From Ophioderma brevispina (Eukaryota > Echinodermata > Ophiuroidea > Amphilepidida > Ophiodermatidae), in contig JAMKCH010005355.1 of NCBI GenBank assembly GCA_023653785.1, forward strand, positions 1 to 64,000: a stretch of 64,000 nt of DNA, read 5' to 3'. Both the position numbers and the translations under genes were made by a program. The notes beneath the pieces are model-generated. The model searched no databases. It was not told the origin of the DNA and was given only the letters and a program-made list of their open reading frames with translations. How positions within the stretch are numbered: the first letter of the stretch is position 1; each line of letters opens with the position of its first letter. This document shows positions 1 through 11,631 of this stretch, piece by piece.

Positions 1-39
1 GCTGTCACTAGGATAAATCACATTTTTTCACATTCCGTC

Positions 40-235
40 GGCAGCCAATTATAAGGGCGCACAGTATGACTACTCCTAACAGCTCCCCATTTACACCTGG
101 GTGAAGTGAGACAAGCGAGATAAAGTGTCTTGCCCAAGGACACAACACGTTGGCCTCGGCGGGGCTCGAACTCACAAACTAATGATCATGAGTCCTGCAA
201 TTTTCCACTGGACCACACGTGCTCTCGATATGGCC
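40..235 (-). mobile_element. tRNA-derived SINE, minus strand
   Basis: On the minus strand the head looks like a tRNA gene. An A-box-like stretch (tggtccagtgg) is followed about 45 bases later by a B box (gagttcgagcccc). The body then carries tgtccttgggcaagacac and cacccaggtgtaaatgggg, a pattern I recall from the conserved body of many animal SINEs. The 3' end runs toward the left edge and is not defined. It is a decayed insertion; no intact cloverleaf is claimed. Confidence 0.65.
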
Positions 236-344
236 ATCAGTGCTTGATTACGAAGCAAAGGTTTCCAATCCATTGTATAGAGATCAGTGTTCGAAACCCA
301 CTAATGCGCGGTTCAGCAATCTACGTACTTTTCAATGTACCGAG

Positions 345-1012
345 TAGCGCTTCTTTATAAGATATAGAGTTTCCTAATTTTATTTTAATAACTATATTTT
401 TTAAGAATCCCAGGCTCATTTGATAAAAATTAGGCACAAATGTATGCCATTTTTTGATAAATTTATATATTTTAAAGGAAAAAGTTAAATTAAAGCTGTG
501 TTTTTAATTTCAATGTTAAAAGTAAACGCGATAGTCTTTCATACAGGCCAGAACTTGACTAACCACCGATCATCTTTCAGTTGGTGTGAAAGACTAAACA
601 TGGCTTGTGGCAAAACGATAGCGTAAATAATAAACGTGGCGGCTTCCTTAAATAGTCTACTGCTTCGAAAGTTAAGCGTGAAAATGGTGTTTTTTCGCAA
701 GGAATACTCCAATGACCATGCAAACCATCTGGTACGTCATATTTAGGGATATTTCATTATATATGTGCCGATAGATTCATACCAATAAATCCCTTTAATT
801 AGTAATCCATGTGTACCAAATCTTACGTGCAAATTCGGTCGTATCTGAAAGAAATTCGCAATTTTGTATTTTCTGTCCGTAAACGGACAGAAATTCAGCA
901 CAGTGGCCTATGGGATCGTGGGAAACAATCAATTGCGCATAACACAAAACCACAAGATCGGAATCAACTCAAATTTTTAGAATAAGCTTTTGTCAAGGAT
1001 ATCTAGTGAACA
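345..1012. other. No gene seen
   Basis: AT-rich stretch with stops in all frames and no recognised element. A loosely B-box-like string (gtgttcgaaaccc, about 288-300) sits just left of it, without a convincing A box. Confidence 0.5.
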
Positions 1013-1490
1013 ATGAATAAAACAGAAGGTGCTAGAATCACGAAATGCACCTTTAAGACCCATCTTGAGCAAAATCGTGCACTTTGTGATAGAAGTATAG
1101 CATTTGGTACACGCTTAATATGGACCACAACCAATTATTTCAAAACGGGACCCTGTGGCAGCTGTGGTGACCATTTTTTCAAAATGGCTGCCATTCACAT
1201 TTCCAACGTCTCATATTTCGGTTAATAACCCACTGATTTTTGTGTCAATACCCATGTTTGAATGACATATTTTTTAAAATATATTCTGTCAGGTGTTTTG
1301 TTTTCCAATATGGCCGCCAATTTGCACTAAAATTGACATTTCCTTTATACCTAGCTCAAAATGATATTGACTAGATTTTTGTGTCTATACTATATGTTTT
1401 TAGGATCAAGAATAATATGCCATACATTTTGAAATATCTTATGTCAATCCTTGTGTTTTTCAATATGGCAGGCACTTTGAATTAAAATTG
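1013..1490 (+). repeat. Degenerate tandem repeat with ATGGCNGCC motif, copy 1
   Basis: Three degenerate units of about 125-155 bp, each carrying a near copy of aatatggccgcc (about 1180, 1307 and 1463) and ttttgtgtcnata. The short open frame at 1013-1225 is repeat sequence: its shadow translation (FKTGP...FFKMAAI) recurs on the minus strand at 11300-11497, so this is an interspersed repeat family and not a gene. Confidence 0.7.
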
Positions 1491-2879
1491 GCCATTTACT
1501 TAAAGGGAATAGCCAGTTTATTAACTTTTGAGTTGTTATTTTAATAATCCCTTAAAAGGCATTTGTTAGATAATCGCACTATGTACTTGGTAAATTAAAT
1601 GAAAAAAGACTACTCCTGGAAGCCGTCATTTTCAAATAAAGTGTGAGCTACGGTGACGTCAACCATATAGATTCTTGTATTGCAACACAGCATATGAAAT
1701 ACGATCAAAAAACAATGTATGGAGGCTGAGTGTGTTGTATAATGCTGGAAGGTGAAAACCAGCAAAACATACAGCGACAGTTGCTTTGATTCAGATATGA
1801 TGTTGGATTCACGGTGAGTGACCGCGGTACAAGCATTTTGAAAAATGGCATCTCCTTGACGTTTGCTATTGTTACTGAGTTAATTGTTCAAGGACTTGTT
1901 TGAGTGTAGAAATCGCAAAAATACTATAAATATTGAATTTTGTTAAACATTATACGCGATACCATGTACGTGCTATTTTTGTGTCTATACCTAATCCTAC
2001 CCAAATACCATGGCCTATCAGATTGTGTTGTCATAAACAGGTTCAAGTTTCCTTCAGATCCACCACACTCTATCCACCAAGACTATCTTCTTACACACTG
2101 TCCTCTGTATCCCTTGATACATCTATAACTGATGATTTCACGATACGCTTCGCTACAAACAGTTGTGGAAGAGTTGTCAATTTTAAAGAGTCATCCATAC
2201 ATCTTGCACGTGCATGGACGGTTCGAGAGTCTGCTGGGATGTGATACTATGGTGCTTTGATAATTGCTGACCTCATAGTACATGCATTGCCACGCATTCA
2301 TTCACAAGCTCCAAACTGGATGCTAGGTAGTGCATCTTGTGTTAGTAGAATGTTTCCAATTCTATGTCTTTCAGACGTGAATAAACCTTGCCTTTTTACC
2401 ATTGGTTGCGCTACCTTAATGTACGTGAATTTGAACTACGGCAACAGGAGTCTGTGAAAGACATGAAAAATCGAAGGATTGACCACTAGAGCTTGATCTT
2501 ATTATTAGTAATGTGTACAAATCACCACATACTATTTTCTTCATTTAAATGGTTTCTATAGGAAATTATTACAGTGTAATATGTTCATAAGAATTGAAGA
2601 TACAATGGATGTGATGACTCATTTCCAAGCCGATCCTCATCAGTAAGGTGACGGGATTGTTAGTGGTCCTCCAACAGTAGTGGCATTTGAGTCTTCTTCC
2701 ACGGTGGTCTCATGTTGGTCTCTTTTTATGTTTTAATATCATTTTCATTTTAATGTTAACTGCAACCCTTACCATATTCCTAATCTTAACTTTAATCTTC
2801 TCCAATTTGGTTTAATTTTTTAATAAATCATAATAATACTAAACCATATTTGTGATCGCATATACATAAATAAACATCT
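1491..2879. other. No gene recognised
   Basis: Unique-looking AT-rich DNA. Small open frames at 1933-2244 and 2257-2457 have no recognisable domain and no splice-site support. The right part (about 2700-2879) is probably the 3' untranslated tail of the neighbouring minus-strand LINE. Confidence 0.45.
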
Positions 2880-3415
2880 CAAGAGATAGTAGGGTGAGAA
2901 CAATGGATGAAACACTCAAGAGAGATTACACAGGGAAATCAATATTTAACAAGTGAGTTTTGAGCTGACTTTTGAACTGAGCGTATTGGTGAATTGCGAA
3001 TGTGTTTGGGGAGGTGCATTCCAGAGTATTGGGGCAGCAGCAACAGTGAAAGCCCGCTCACCATAGGTCTTTGTACTGGGAGGCGGCAACAACTTGTAAG
3101 CTACCATCAGGCGCACTTACTGACCTCAGCGCCACGAGGTGGAAAGGAGGGAATGTGATACAGATCTTTTCAAGTAGGAAGGGGCCATTCCGTGGCCTGC
3201 GTTGTAAGTGAGGAGCAGAGTTTAAACTGACTCCTTGATCCACCGGGAGCCAGTGGCGCTGATCACGTAGATTGGGGGTTATATGATCACGCTTCTTTGT
3301 GCGAGACATAAGGGCGAGCGGCCTAATTTGAATTCTTGGGTAATTTTGTTGATGTCTTTTGAGGCAGCTCGTCAACAAGAGAATTGCAGTATCAAGCCCT
3401 ACTGATGACACACCG
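2880..3415 (-). mobile_element. LINE ORF2 C-terminus (L2/CR1-like), truncated
   Basis: The minus-strand frame 3411-3058 resembles the post-RT segment of L2/CR1-group LINEs. The pattern RTKKRDHITP, then LRDQRHWLPV, corresponds to the family's TKK..HITP.L..LHWLPV block. After a frameshift it continues as KTYGERAFTVAAAPILWNA-P and ends near THLLNIDFP, matching the usual GERAF..AAP.LWN.LP terminus. The palm (FADD) and everything upstream are missing. It could be the 3' end of the LINE at 4.86-6.83 kb, separated by later insertions, or an independent copy. Not functional. Confidence 0.8.
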
Positions 3416-3985
3416 GCCTACTAAGTTCTGTGTGGATACCGCGTCGCGGTATTTTCGCAATTTACCAATCTTGATCAATGCAACGGAAGCACGTCGGCAT
3501 AAGGGGGGGTGTTACATGATGGTTCATCTTGAGAGGTATCAAAACACATACGCCTAGGTTTTCTTTACTGAGGTGCAGTATTGTACAGTTACTTCAAATA
3601 CTTTGATAGAGGAAAATTGCTTAGCTGTGGGAAAAAGCGTGAGTTAATGTATGATCTCAGTTTTGCTTGTCATGAGGACTAAGAAATTAGATGACATCCA
3701 ACAAGTTAACATCCTAATACATGTTCTCAATTTTAGTCCATGGATTATGTTGGGTCCTGACATTGAAGCCGATGTAAATTTGGGGTTTTAGCATCAGCAG
3801 ATGTCACACAGGAGGAGACATGTCTTGTTATGTGCTTCTCCAGGGGTCAGTCTATAGAATACAACACGGAACCACACCAAGGACCCATGAGGCATGAGAT
3901 TTCACATCATCAATAGGACAGCTTGACTCCCTAGTGAAGATATGATGACAAACATTTGAAAGCAGAGACTCCGAACCACCAGAGT
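3416..3985. other. No feature recognised
   Basis: About 570 bp between the LINE C-terminus and the G-run repeat. No coding signal or recognised repeat on either strand. Confidence 0.4.
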
Positions 3986-4290
3986 GATTGAAGACGGTAA
4001 CCCTCGTATACCGAAGGGGGGGGGGGGTGGTGGTTACCACCCCCCCCTTCAGGTTTTCCCCGGATTGCTTAAAACCCCCTTTTTGGTGCCAAATATTTAA
4101 TGTAATTGTCAATTGACATGTTCCGCTCATTGGCAATGACAAAACAAACATCCACCAGGGTATAGGTAAGAGACAGGGTGACCAAAGTGATCGATAGGGG
4201 GGTGGTAACACCCCCCCCTCCGGAAGAGAAGTACCAACATGCCTAAACACAACACAGGGAAAACAGTTACAGGGACACTTGATTTGGTAC
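3986..4290 (-). repeat. G-run/C-run dispersed repeat, copy 1
   Basis: On the minus strand this matches 61510-61800 on the plus strand. Shared landmarks in order: taggcatgttggtac, a G-run/C-run hairpin, attgacaattaca, ttggcaccaaaaa, a G run with ggtggtaaccac, and acgagggttacc. A partial third copy of the last part lies at 14755-14800. The open frame 3852-4250 on this strand is a by-product of the low-complexity runs. Confidence 0.75.
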
Positions 4291-4859
4291 CAATAAATAG
4301 CTATGGTCTCCTCTTTTCCATTGATACCAAAATGGTAACAAACATGCCTAGCATTACGGCACAGCGGGAAGTCTTATAAAGTGAGCCTGTCAGCAAAAAT
4401 GCATTTCCATAGACGCACACAGTGAAAAAATCAATTTTCGCCAAAAAAAGGTTAGGAAAATCAGATTTTCATGCGGTTTTGACACTGGATGGAAGGAAAA
4501 TGACTAGTTTTATTAATGATCATCATTTTTAGTAGAGCTATATAATAGGGTGTTGTTTGAGTCCGCTTAAAATGCGAAATATCAATTTCCACACTATATT
4601 CAGTATTTTCGTATTTCCTCAACATATGAAGGCATGGTGGACGTCATAATGGGGATGTTAGTACTTATTTTGGTTAACAATGGAAAGAAGAAACTCTAAG
4701 CTATCCTTGGTACCAAATTTACAGGAATCGGGTGTTCAGTAACGAAAATCACAGGGCGGGCCCCCCCCCCCTCGGGCGTTTTGTTACAAAAATGGCTCAG
4801 GTAGACGCGGGTTAATTGAACACGTGTGGTCTTCTGGGTGTCGAAGGATGGCTGTCAAT
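4291..4859. other. No feature recognised
   Basis: AT-rich stretch with one C run near 4760. Nothing coding is seen. Confidence 0.4.
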
Positions 4860-6830
4860 TCCAGAGAACTACAATAGTTCACCACCATGCTTGTCAAGAT
4901 TCAGAGGATATCATTATAGACACGATCAGTGCAAGTTCAAATTACTGTGGTGCTGCCTGTAAGCCGACTGAGAAGGAGCAAAGGCAAATAGAGTGTTAGA
5001 TTTCTAAGTAATGACAAAAATGTTGCAGAGCACACCGTTCAACAATCTTACCCAGAAAAGCAAGTTGGATTGGATATGGGCGGTAATTTTTCAATATATT
5101 TGGGTTTACAAGTTGTTCTTCAAAATCGGCGTTAACCAACAGCAGACTTTTAAGTCTTCAGGAAACCCCCCTCAAGAGACATATTGGTTATAGCCAGTGA
5201 TATGTGGGCAAAAGCAAATCAAGGTATCTGATTATCAAACAACGCAGGGAACGGCGTCAAGGGAACAAAAATTTTATTTTAGACCTTTAATGGAGCATCC
5301 AAAACATCCTCGGTGGTCACAGAATTATTAAATTTGGGTGAATGATTTTTGGCAGCGATGAATCAGCCGGTCAGTATCAGAGGTTAGGACTTGCTGTAAT
5401 TCATCCAACTGTGGCGGAGGTTCCGAACTTTATCATCAAAGAAGTCAGCAAACTGCTGAGCAAGCTGCTGCTCTTTGAGGTGTGGGTCAGGAAGTACTTC
5501 TAATTTGGTTTGTACTCAGACCAACCTATCAATAAACATGAAGAGTTTTGGGATACAGTAGTGATTTCAAAGACGGTGAATTCTCTTTTGGAAGCATTAA
5601 GGCTTCCTGATGATGCATACACTTATCATAAAAAATGGGTTTGTGAAACAGGTCAGACACAGTTTTTTCCAATTGCGCTCGCAGCCACGTTTTCTCGTTG
5701 AGGATGTGCAGCTCCTCGTGTTGTAACAAGGTGAGTTTGGTTGGTCTTGGATATGATATTACGTGTTATCTCTGGAGCATGCACCTCCAGTATATACTAG
5801 CAATTATTATAGTACTAAATAATGTTCCAGGTCAGTACAAAATGTGGAGTTTGCAGAAAGTCACTACAACGTTCTTCAGTGGTCATTGCCGGATCTGCGA
5901 AGCTGATCTGAATTATGGAATGGGGGGACGTGTAAGCGGAGCATTGAATTTTACAGCAAAGTGAGGTTAGGGCCATGGTGTGCATCACAGAGATGCATCA
6001 ATACAGTTGTTTCCTCAGTAGTGATGAACAAGGTCAAGACAAGTCTTTGCAACATGTGTAGGTCAGATACAAGCTGGACAAGACAGCAGAGGGTGAGAAT
6101 CTAATTACAGGTTTTAGTTTTACTGGGTGCAAGAACAGCCATGTGGATATTAAAGTCACCACAGATGACTAAGGAGTCGTTACAGAGGCATGGCAGTTCT
6201 AGAAGGACGTTGAATCCACAGAAGAAATCTGCTGGGGGTATCTTACTACATGTGCTAGGGGTGATCTATAGTATGGTTATAAGGCTTCACGGTTCTGCTT
6301 GATGTTGAGGTGATGACAGGTAAGGCATCAAAAGACTGAAAACTATGTTTTTCTCTCTGTTGAAACCTTTGCGGAGAATAACGCATTATACCTCCCATAC
6401 CTTTTTCCAAAAGGTGTGGGTTGGAAAAAGAATGTATTATTTAAGTGTCATTATGGCGGCAAAGGCCAGGGCTGTCTCGAGCATCAACTTGAGGCCATGC
6501 TTTCTGTGATAAGCCTAAACACTCCAGTTGCTCAGAGTCAATTTGAAATCACAAATTCGTGTTTTTGTTCTCAGGGATGTGCATTCCACACAGACATGTT
6601 ACAGGTATTGGGTCGCAGGCCTGTCACAACAGCGCATCCTACTCTCTGGTCGGCCTTCTGAGGCCATTCAAGCCAGAGAGACTTGAATTTAAATTTCCAT
6701 TCAGCTTGGGAAAGTCTAGCATACGGAATTGGTCTTCTCCTGCAATATCAATACAGGTCCACCCATTGTGATGGTGGGATAAGTGGAACACTTGATGATG
6801 GCAATCAATGAGATGAGTATTCACTTGAGA
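4860..6830 (-). mobile_element. L2/CR1-like LINE, endonuclease to early RT, decayed
   Basis: Read right to left on the minus strand, LINE blocks appear in order. An APE endonuclease motif, LVICGDFNIH, lies near 6131-6165. A linker around 5529-5729 contains WLRAQLEKTV and MHHQEALML. The pre-RT block PHLKEQQLAQQFADFFDDK lies near 5410-5490. RT blocks FPEDLKSAV and NILKNYRP follow near 5050-5190, and a YNDIL...LDKHGG remnant lies near 4870-4930. Stops and frameshifts separate every block, so it is dead. The catalytic palm FADD is absent; the sequence ends at the left in unrelated DNA. The C-terminal piece at 2.9-3.4 kb may once have belonged to it. Confidence 0.85.
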
Positions 6831-6881
6831 TTAGATGATCAGTACTTGAGTTTGTGAGTCAATTGTCACATTTGGTGGCAA

Positions 6882-8045
6882 TTAATATAACCTAGCACAA
6901 AAAAGAAATCTCGGCACCTGTTTTTCGATCAAGTAGTGTGCCAAAGTCAGACCATTTTGAACGTTTTCGGAACTATACATTTTGGTGCCAAGGTCTTGCT
7001 CTTTCATTTAATACCTCGCTTTTTAAAAAAGCGTTGCAAATGGCGAGATATTTAGCGCCCGAAAGACGCAAAAACCTCCAAACCAAAAGTGCATTTTTTT
7101 TATTTTCCATGGTCAATGTGTGCAACGGGGGTTGAAACGCATTCAAAACCAGTCGTCCGTGCTGGGCGCTGACCATTTTGAATATGTACGGAAATAATTA
7201 TCCAGTTTGGTGATTGTATACAAAATAAGGTTACAATTCGTACAAACAATCCGCCAAAAATCAGTTGTTGGATGTTGGGTGCTCTTGGGTGGTTAAATTT
7301 TGTCTACCCAATGGCGACACAACGAATGAAATGAACACATCAGTCGTCTTGATTTTAAATTAAACCGCCATCAAATGAATAATATTCACCAAGGCGCGCA
7401 TTGCATTATGAGGAAAAAAGAGGTACTTGAGCACACTGATCCAGGTACACTATTATGACACCTGGCCACCTCTAAACACAGCATACATTAATTTGTATCA
7501 CTACCGATTAGTTGATATGCAAAGCGGCACCCACAGTACTGTGGAAGAAGCGGAAGAAGAAGCGGAGGCAAGCCATGCTTTCTATTGTTGGTACTCGGTG
7601 TCTTTGTGGTCGGTGCAAAACATGCGAGACGGTGAATTAAAGATTACGTAACGTTTTGCCTCTGTACTATCTATATAGAACCCTCTTTGAATGTGTGGTA
7701 CAACGCAATAATCGGTGTATTATTTACACAAAGAGGTTTTCCGAAGGAATGAGCGAGAAAGCCTACTTGCAATATTGATTGTGGTACATTCGTGTCAGCT
7801 GTCCCAGTACACTGCAATGCCATTTGAAAAATCCAAACCTGCAACTTTGGTTTTGGGGGTTGTTTGCGTCCTTGGGGGCGTTCTAGCTCAGCCCATTCGG
7901 CCACGCGTTTTTACAAGCCAGGTATGAAATGAAAGAACAAGACCTAGAGATTAAATGTATATTTCGGAAAAATTTCAAATGGTCTGACTTTGGCACAATG
8001 CGGATCGAAAAAAGCCGAGATACTTTTGTGCCAGGTGTAATTGCT
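6882..8045. mobile_element. Non-autonomous DNA transposon with ~180-bp inverted ends
   Basis: The first ~180 bases are the imperfect reverse complement of the last ~180. Left: acctagcacaaaa, atctcggc, gtgccaaagtcagacca. Right, reversed: acctggcacaaaag, atctcggc, gtgccaaagtcagacca. The small frames at 6938-7135 (+) and 7883-8206 (-) are the two arms read as protein (PKSDHFERFR and PKSDHLKFFR). A TA dinucleotide sits at both outer edges, which would fit a Tc1/mariner-type element, but the ends are eroded. The middle holds no transposase that I can recognise. Confidence 0.8.
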
Positions 8046-8655
8046 ACAAGGTGATAGTAGTAGGCTGTACATGTAGTGGCCATTGGTTGTTTTAACCTTA
8101 CCAGGATGGAATGATGACAAAAATAAAAATCACAACAGATCATCCTGTCATACATCACAAAAGCACCAAAACTGGTATAGACAGTCAGATAATATAATAA
8201 ACCCATTAATACACCTACTTTAATAATGCTAGTGTATTACGGGACGGTTAGGGTTGTTGTAAAACAGTTCGTTTCTTGTGGTCAGTTTGTACGTGAATCT
8301 CGGTTGGTGTTGATCGACATACCTGTCCTTGAAGGTTTTCTCCGAGAATTCGGTTTTTCCTAGTACATTAAAATCGGATTTACTTTAACCAGTTGAATTT
8401 ACCCGTGTTGTAACAGCCTTATAGAGCCCACAGCGGCGCCCTGAGCATTCGGTAGACGATGGTAGAAAAGTCGCCGGGATTATTAAAATTTAATATTTCG
8501 ATAGATGCTATACTTAGACTAAACGATAGGCCTATAAAATCTTATTTTAGGAAGTCTGGTATATTAGGTAAAGTTAATATGATTGTCCAATGTTAATTGG
8601 TCTGTAACAAAATAGGTTATATTACAAGGTAATTGTATGATTATTTTTAACAAGA
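8046..8655. other. No gene seen
   Basis: AT-rich DNA with short frames only. Confidence 0.4.
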
Positions 8656-8787
8656 TATTTGGGTGTGAATTGGCGGCCATAGTGGAATAAAATGGAGCAA
8701 AAGATATTATTTAAAAAAGTATATTATAGTTGGATTCTTTGACCCTGAAAACATACGAATATACACAAAAATCAAATTGATATCATT
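8656..8787 (-). repeat. ATGGCNGCC tandem-repeat unit, left flank of nested LINE
   Basis: Contains ggcggccat near 8674 and, about 70-110 bases on, ccctgaaaacat and acacaaaaatcaa. The same order occurs at 11200-11335 beyond the LINE and, reversed, at 1180-1480. It appears to be part of a repeat array split by the LINE at 8788-11165. Confidence 0.55.
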
Positions 8788-11165
8788 ATTTTGTGACACA
8801 GAGGTGGGGTATAATAACTCTCCTTCCAAAAGGAAATAAACCCAGGCAATTTCTCAAGAATTGGCGTCCAATTACTCTACCAAATATATCATATAAATTA
8901 GCAACATCCTGCATTGCAGAGAGAATAAAAACAGTTCTTCCAAGTTTAATCAATGACGATCAAAAAGGTTTCTTAAAAGGAAGGTACATTGGAGAAAATA
9001 TACGGTTGCTTATGATTTAATCCTGTATACTAAACTGCATAATAAACCAGGAATGCTTCTTTTAATTGATTTTGAAAAGGCGTTCGATTCGGTTTCTCAT
9101 AAGTTTATATTTAAAACCTTAGATTTGTTAAACTTTGGACCTTCTTTTCAAAAGTGGATTAAATTGTTTTATAATAAATGTGAAGCTACCGTTTTGATAA
9201 ATGGCAACGCCTCTCCTCATTTTGAATTAGGTAGAGGTTGTAGACAGGGAGACCCCCTGTCGCCATATATCTTTTTGATCTGTGCGGAGGTTCTAGCCTG
9301 TTTAATAAGAAAAAACAAAAAAAATTGGCGGGATTAAAATTGACAATGTTGAATGTAAAATAACGCAATATGCCGACGATTCAAAGGTTATTTTAAATGG
9401 TAGTAGGGAGAACCTAATTCAGACATTGAACACGTTGGATTTGTTGGAAGCAAGAGTATTGTGTAACAAATAAGAATCTCAATTGGGTTGAGGATGGGCA
9501 TTTTGTAGCTCTGGGCGTGCATTTTGCAACAAATCTAGAGGAAATGGTGGATATAAATTATAATAAAGTGATGGAATCAGTATCAAAGGTAATGCCGCAT
9601 TGGTCAAAAAAAATTGACAGTTTTTTTGGGCGTATTACAATTGTGAAATCACTACTTATTCCAAAGTTTAACCACCTTGTTTTATCTATTCCTAATCCCT
9701 CCGAAAAGATAATGAAAGACTTACAAAAACAAATACATAACTTTATTTGGAAAGGAACACGTGACAAAATCAGCAGGGATCAACTGTCATATGACTACTC
9801 CGAAGGCGGCTAATTAAGACTAGTAAAAGTTGACTTATTTTTTTCAAGCTCTTAAATGTACATGGATAAGGCGTGTTTTAAGAGGAAATATAGATGAAAA
9901 GGGTATTTTATTATTTTATAAGTTAAATGAGATCAGCGATATATCCGAATTAGAAATGGGAGTAAATTTTACTTTAAATTTGTCAAGAAAATCACATAGT
10001 ACATTTTGGAAAGAAGTATTTTTAGCATGGTCAAAAAATTAAAAGCAAACATCTCCCAGAAACAATTGACGATGTCCTTAGATTATGTATTTGGAACAAT
10101 TGGCGGTAAGGAAATAAACTATAGACCATGGCAAGAGGCAGGAATACACTATATTCTGGATCTGGTCAACCATGACGAAAAGCGTTTCTATTTTGTTATA
10201 CCTATAAATACCAGTGTGTAAACCCTGTATTCCTTTTCATATGAGCCTTATTTTGAAGGATAAAACAGGTTGCAGGCGTCTGTGTAACTACCTTGTAAAT
10301 TCAAAAATCCCGAAATCCCAAATAAAAATGGGAAAACAAATTGAATGTAAGTTTTCCGGATGCAACTTGGAAAATGTATTGCTTGGTATCTTTTAAATGC
10401 ACTCTGGATGTAAAACTACACTGGTTTCAGTACAGAATTACGAATAGAATCCTTACATTTTACAACAAACACATAATAGTAGAAATAATGATTTATGTAC
10501 TTTCTGCAGTGAAAAATCAGAAACCATTGAACATCTTTTGACCGAGTGCAAATCAGTTAAACCTTTATGGCTGGAACTACAAAACTGTATTCTAAACAAA
10601 CTTGGTATTCTCGTCAATTTAAGTCAAATTCAAATATTATTTGGATTGGTCACTGAACAAAAGCATCATGCTCTAAATTTAATCATTTTGATAACCAAAT
10701 TCTATATTTATCGAAAGAGATGCCAAAATATTTTTTTCACTGCTTTGAGAAATGAAATTGAAACCTTTTTTCGAACTGGAACAGTATATTTACTTAACCA
10801 ATTTAAATTTCAAGCAATACAAGTCTAAGTGGCAAGTTTGGAAAAACTTATTTGCGTGAATTCATGTGAACATTTAGTAAGTATAGGTTATGTAAGAGTT
10901 TTTTTCTCCTATCATGCTTAAATTGTGATAAACCGTTTTTGTTTGTTTGTTTGTATGTTTGCCTGTTTGTCTTTGTTCTTTTATTGTGTGTGTTGAGGTT
11001 TTCTATTTGTAAAAATCGGTAGATTCTGGTTTTATATATAGTGACCCGCAGAGAGATTCAGCTCATGTCAAATATTTGAACTTTTTGTATTATGTAATGA
11101 TAATTTGATGTATTGATCCTTTTGTGAAAGCTGATGAATTTGTACCGTAATAAAAATAGTTTGTG
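8788..11165 (+). mobile_element. Tx1/L1-like LINE ORF2, 5'-truncated and frameshifted
   Basis: Plus-strand RT blocks in order: TQRWGIITLLPKGNK and NWRPITLPN (8793-8880), QKGFLKGRYIGENIR (about 8960-9005), IDFEKAFDSVSHKF (9066-9107), GCRQGDPLSPYIF (about 9236-9275) and YADDS (about 9369-9383, the catalytic palm). The thumb block SFFGRITIVKSLLIPKFNHL lies at 9620-9680. The C-terminal region runs to 10828 (WLELQNCIL, YIYRKRCQN). Frameshifts and stops near 9020, 9337, 9460 and 9812 break it. No endonuclease precedes it, so the copy is 5'-truncated. An aataaa near 11150 closes an untranslated tail. Both flanks belong to the same short tandem repeat, so the LINE inserted into that array. Confidence 0.9.
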
Positions 11166-11510
11166 CAAAGCCATCGCAAAAGTATCAAAACAAAATGACT
11201 GACACGAGATCTTTAAAAAGTAGCGTCATAATAAGGTTCCTTACCCCTGAAAACAGGCATCGACACAAAGATCAAAAGTACAAGCTCGTGTCAGTATTAT
11301 TAACCGAGATGTGAGGCATTGAAACTACAAATGGCGGCCATTTTGAAAAAAAAATTACCATAATATCCGCCACAGGTGAAATCCAGCTGGGGTCCCGTTT
11401 TAAAATGGTTAGTTATAGTCCATATTATGTGTGTGCCGAGTGCCATCCTCTGGACTATGTGCACTATTACCCGGTGGAATAACCAAACCTTATACACCCT
11501 AATGAATCAA
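11166..11510 (-). repeat. ATGGCNGCC tandem-repeat, copy 2
   Basis: On the minus strand it repeats the layout of 1013-1480. The shadow translations align (IAFGTRLIWTTTNYFKTGP at 1013-1225 against MALGTHIIWTITNHFKTGP here), followed by a poly-T/A stretch and the aatggcggccattttg motif at 11330-11345. This is a dispersed repeat and not a gene. Confidence 0.7.
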
Positions 11511-11631
11511 AATCGATTACAGCAATATACAGACTGCACATACCGATGTGGGTGCTTTAATGTTGCCAGGTCATTGATGTTCACATGCATGGTACGACCT
11601 TGTTTGGTCCGTTATTCATTTCTAAAATAAC

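Noticed and set aside
240..345. Second tRNA-like head at the left edge, plus strand
   Set aside because: A B-box-like string is present, but the A box and cloverleaf pairing are unconvincing.
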